A DNA stretch of 64,000 bases, taken from contig CAJQHR010000008.1 in NCBI GenBank assembly GCA_905478225.1, positions 62,001 to 126,000 on the forward strand. The letters run 5' to 3'. The first letter of the stretch is position 1. Every line of letters begins with the position of its first letter. A program made the position numbers and the translations under genes. Origin of the DNA: an uncultured Crocinitomix sp. Lineage in GTDB: Bacteria > Bacteroidota > Bacteroidia > Flavobacteriales_D > Crocinitomicaceae. The notes below the pieces were generated by a model. That model had not been told where the DNA came from and made no database searches. It worked only from the letters and a program-made list of their open reading frames with translations. Of the stretch, positions 61,792 through 64,000 are shown piece after piece.

Positions 61792-62100
61792 TCAACTGAT
61801 TCCATTTTGAAAAGCGAAACGAATCAATCCAGCAACATTATGTACGCCCACTTTTTTCATGATGTTGGTGCGGTGCGTATCCACAGTTTTGGGACTAATA
61901 AACAATCTTTCGCCCATTTGTGCATTTGTTAAGCCTTGTGTAACGAGTTTGATTATTTCTTTTTCGCTCAAAACACCTTGTTTTTGAATTGAATGCTCGT
62001 AGAATTTTTTATTTATAACGTTAACATGATTGGGGTCGCTTGATTGCGCAAATAGTTGAATTGCAAATAGCAAGACTGTTATAAAAGTAGGGTGCTTCAC
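61792..62100 (-). CDS. LuxR-type HTH protein preceded by a signal peptide
   Basis: 102 aa from GTG at 62100. Residues 1-19 (HPTFITVLLFAIQLFAQ core) look like a cleavable signal peptide; residues 40-102 are a GerE/LuxR helix-turn-helix (VLSEKEIIKLVTQGLTNAQM, LFISPKTVDTHRTNIMKKVG, AGLIRFAFQNGI). A DNA-binding domain behind a secretion signal is contradictory. Either the segment acts as an uncleaved membrane anchor, or the gene is a chimera in which a receiver domain was lost and replaced. No in-frame ATG exists after the signal. Divergent from mnmE. Confidence 0.7.
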   Translation of the reverse strand: MKHPTFITVLLFAIQLFAQSSDPNHVNVINKKFYEHSIQKQGVLSEKEIIKLVTQGLTNAQMGERLFISPKTVDTHRTNIMKKVGVHNVAGLIRFAFQNGIS

Positions 62101-62195
62101 TGCTTAAATATAGTAAAAACATACTTTGAACAGGTCCTAAGTGGCATGTTATCGAAACTTTGGGGTTGAATAGCAAGAATGTCCAAGGTTCTGCT

Positions 62196-62203
62196 TAATA
62201 TTG
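62196..62203 (+). promoter_or_regulatory. Variant -7 box TAATATTG, 4 nt before mnmE ATG
   Basis: One mismatch to TAnnTTTG. The 4-nt distance to the ATG equals that seen at 2239 and 27673, which is the main reason to list it. Confidence 0.35.
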
Positions 62204-62207
62204 CAGC

Positions 62208-63581
62208 ATGAATTTTTTAAATCAAGACGATACAATTTGCGCACTGTCCACATCCGCGGGAATGGGCGCCATTGCCTTGATTCGATTATCAGGAAAAAAT
62301 GCTTTGTCCATTACTGAGAAAATATTCAGCAAAACATTAGAAGACAAACCGACTCATACCGCTCATTTTGGTCGCATCAAACAAGGTGACCAGTTGATTG
62401 ACGAAGTAGTGGTGACTTTGTTTAAAAACCCGGGTTCCTTCACTGGTGAAGATATAGTGGAAATTGCATGTCACGGTTCCGTATACATACAAGAACAAAT
62501 ATTAGAATTATTGATTCTCAGAGGTGCAAGAATGGCTGGTCCGGGAGAATTTTCGTTAAGAGCATTCATGAATTCAAAAATGGACCTCTCACAAACAGAA
62601 GCCATTGCCGATTTAATTTCCGCCAATTCAAAAGCAGCACATAAAGTGGCCATGCATCAAATGCGCGGCGGATTCAGTAAAGAAATTGGCGAGTTACGCG
62701 AAGGACTGCTCAGTTTCGCCTCATTAGTTGAATTAGAACTCGATTTCAGCGAAGAAGACGTAGAATTTGCCGACCGTCAGCAATTGCAAGAACTTGTAAA
62801 GCAGGTAAAACAAAAAGTAGGTGTCTTATTACACTCGTTCAAATTAGGGAATGTCATTAAAAACGGTGTCCCAGTTGCAATCGTGGGTTCACCAAATGCC
62901 GGGAAATCAACCTTGCTCAACACACTATTAAACGAAGAAAAAGCAATCGTTTCAGACATAGCCGGTACCACACGAGACGTCATAGAAGACACCATTATCC
63001 TAAACGGAATAGAATTTCGCTTCATTGACACAGCCGGAATTCGTGAAACCAAAGACACCATAGAAAACTTAGGAATCGAGCGCGCCTACGATCAAATACG
63101 CAAGGCCGCCGTCATTCTTTTAATGATTGATTTAACAGAAACCCCTGAAAAATATGTGCTCAAAGCAATTGAGCAATTCAGCCATAATACCAACAACGAA
63201 GATCAAACACTCATTCCAATCTTCAACAAAATGGACGAAGTTGACTTAGTCGAATTCAAATCACTCGAAGGCAAAGGCATTTTTATTTCCGCAAAAGCTA
63301 AAATCAATATCGATACATTGGTAGAACGTTTAGGCGCAACTGCTGGTGATTACGGAACAGAAGACCAAACGATAGTCACGAACGCACGACATTTTGATAT
63401 TTTGAAGAAGTGTGAATTATCGTTAGTTAAAGTAGAAGAGGGACTTGAATTGCAGATTCCTGGGGATTTGCTGGCCATGGATATCAGAGAGACTTTGCAT
63501 CACTTGGGCGAGATTACCGGGCAGATAACTACGGATGATTTGTTAGGGAATATTTTTTCTAATTTCTGTATTGGGAAATAA
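62208..63581 (+). CDS. mnmE: tRNA modification GTPase MnmE
   Basis: 457 aa. N-terminal folate-binding domain (ICALSTSAGMGAIALIRLSG), helical middle domain, and an embedded GTPase domain: G1 GSPNAGKSTLLN at about 226-237, G2 TTRDVIED, G3 DTAGIRET, G4 NKMD. The C-terminal FCIGK holds the conserved catalytic Cys. With MnmG it makes the cmnm5 modification of tRNA wobble uridine. Start ATG at 62208. Monocistronic here; converges on the deaminase gene with 14 nt between stops. Confidence 0.97.
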   Translation: MNFLNQDDTICALSTSAGMGAIALIRLSGKNALSITEKIFSKTLEDKPTHTAHFGRIKQGDQLIDEVVVTLFKNPGSFTGEDIVEIACHGSVYIQEQILELLILRGARMAGPGEFSLRAFMNSKMDLSQTEAIADLISANSKAAHKVAMHQMRGGFSKEIGELREGLLSFASLVELELDFSEEDVEFADRQQLQELVKQVKQKVGVLLHSFKLGNVIKNGVPVAIVGSPNAGKSTLLNTLLNEEKAIVSDIAGTTRDVIEDTIILNGIEFRFIDTAGIRETKDTIENLGIERAYDQIRKAAVILLMIDLTETPEKYVLKAIEQFSHNTNNEDQTLIPIFNKMDEVDLVEFKSLEGKGIFISAKAKINIDTLVERLGATAGDYGTEDQTIVTNARHFDILKKCELSLVKVEEGLELQIPGDLLAMDIRETLHHLGEITGQITTDDLLGNIFSNFCIGK

Positions 63582-63595
63582 CTTTAAACACCCGT

Positions 63596-64000
63596 TTATT
63601 CGCCGATATCTTCATTCCACAACTCAGGTTTTTCTTTGATAAATTTCTCCATTATCCCAATACATTCTGAATCGTTCAAGTCGATTACTTCAACGCCATG
63701 ACTTTCCATAAATTCACGTGCACCAGGAAACGTTTTTGATTCACCAACAATCACTTTTGGTATCTTGAATTGAACAATTGTTCCGGCGCACATATAACAA
63801 GGCATCAACGTTGAGTACATAACCGTATCTCGATAGGAGCTGATCCGACCTGCATTATTCATACAGTCCATTTCCCCGTGAAGAATAGGGTTTTGTTCTT
63901 GCACACGTTTGTTTCTTCCGCTCGCAACGAGCTTTCCTTTCTTCACTAACGCTGATCCTATTGGTATTCCACCTTCTGAAAGGCCTTTCTTTGCCTCATC
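63596..64000 (-). CDS. Cytosine-deaminase-like nucleoside deaminase (5' end beyond window)
   Basis: At least 134 aa; the frame continues past 64000, so the start is outside the window. A GTG at 63946 is an internal Val codon: the preceding codons encode KKGLSEGGIPIGSALV, conserved in the family. Zinc site: ILHGEMDCMNN (His and catalytic Glu) and LMPCYMCAGTIVQF (PCxxC). FKIPKVIVGESKTFPGAREFM and the acidic C-terminus (KPELWNEDIGE) fit the yeast-type cytosine deaminase/CDA group; substrate (cytosine or another base) is inferred only. Confidence 0.85.
   Translation of the reverse strand, partial: DEAKKGLSEGGIPIGSALVKKGKLVASGRNKRVQEQNPILHGEMDCMNNAGRISSYRDTVMYSTLMPCYMCAGTIVQFKIPKVIVGESKTFPGAREFMESHGVEVIDLNDSECIGIMEKFIKEKPELWNEDIGE

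Noticed and set aside
1-64000. tRNA, rRNA, CRISPR arrays, transposases, integrases, toxin-antitoxin or known defence genes
   Set aside because: Looked for T-loop motifs, regular spaced repeats and family signatures on both strands; none seen by eye, though a covariance-model scan was not possible.

Overview
The window looks like chromosomal DNA of an AT-rich marine or freshwater Bacteroidota, most likely a flavobacterium of the Crocinitomicaceae/Cryomorphaceae type (lineage inferred, not proven). The evidence is: two genes with type IX secretion sorting domains (one type A tail, one gliding-motility-associated type B tail) plus a decayed third; many signal peptides ending in A-Q; TAnnTTTG -7 boxes instead of sigma70 -10 boxes and almost no Shine-Dalgarno sequences; and families typical of the phylum (DUF6702, DUF5723, DUF6495, SiaB-like, TPR-SpoIIE). 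I found no rRNA, tRNA, IS element, prophage or CRISPR array.

Layout. 0-2 kb: a glycine-rich secreted protein (partial) and a two-domain VOC protein. 2-9 kb: a plus-strand run of a 20-residue-repeat secreted protein, DUF819 membrane protein, DUF1573 protein, DUF6702 protein and M1 aminopeptidase. 9-15.5 kb, minus strand: class-III aminotransferase, an ECF sigma / anti-sigma / Spy-like envelope-stress module, and a split transketolase whose halves flank a von Willebrand A protein. 15.8-22.5 kb: a T9SS-secreted SprB-repeat adhesin, YchF and a LytS/LytTR two-component pair. 22.5-31.9 kb: CocE-like lipoprotein hydrolase, RlmD, a truncated SiaB-like protein, a tiny Cys/Lys-rich protein behind a Fur-family-type operator, a DCC thioredoxin-like protein, ElbB and a TPR-SpoIIE phosphatase. 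32-40 kb: methyltransferase, DUF2520 oxidoreductase, a three-gene secreted/outer-membrane cluster, DUF6495 and an HI0933-like flavoprotein. 45-51 kb: a complete tripartite RND efflux operon. 51-64 kb: an IF2-N-like acidic protein, DUF72, a flavoprotein-like oxidoreductase, HrpB, SucD, a LuxR-HTH protein with a signal peptide, MnmE, and a partial cytosine-deaminase-like gene.

The stretch from about 40 to 60.6 kb is unusually rich in broken genes: a WYL regulator, a GNAT acetyltransferase, a YdeI/DUF1905 protein and a T9SS cargo gene each carry in-frame stops, and two orphan C-terminal fragments lie between genes. Most lesions are point nonsense mutations without frameshifts, so decay looks recent (or the assembly has base errors).

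The most interesting positive signals are (i) the 43-residue Cys-rich ORF at 27673-27804 with a perfect 7-1-7 palindrome between its promoter elements, (ii) a set of genes whose -7 box ends exactly 4 nt before the start codon, predicting leaderless mRNAs, and (iii) several odd architectures (free-standing IF2 N-domain-like protein, LuxR HTH behind a signal peptide, VWA gene inside a transketolase operon). I do not see a clear multi-gene defence or mobile system.
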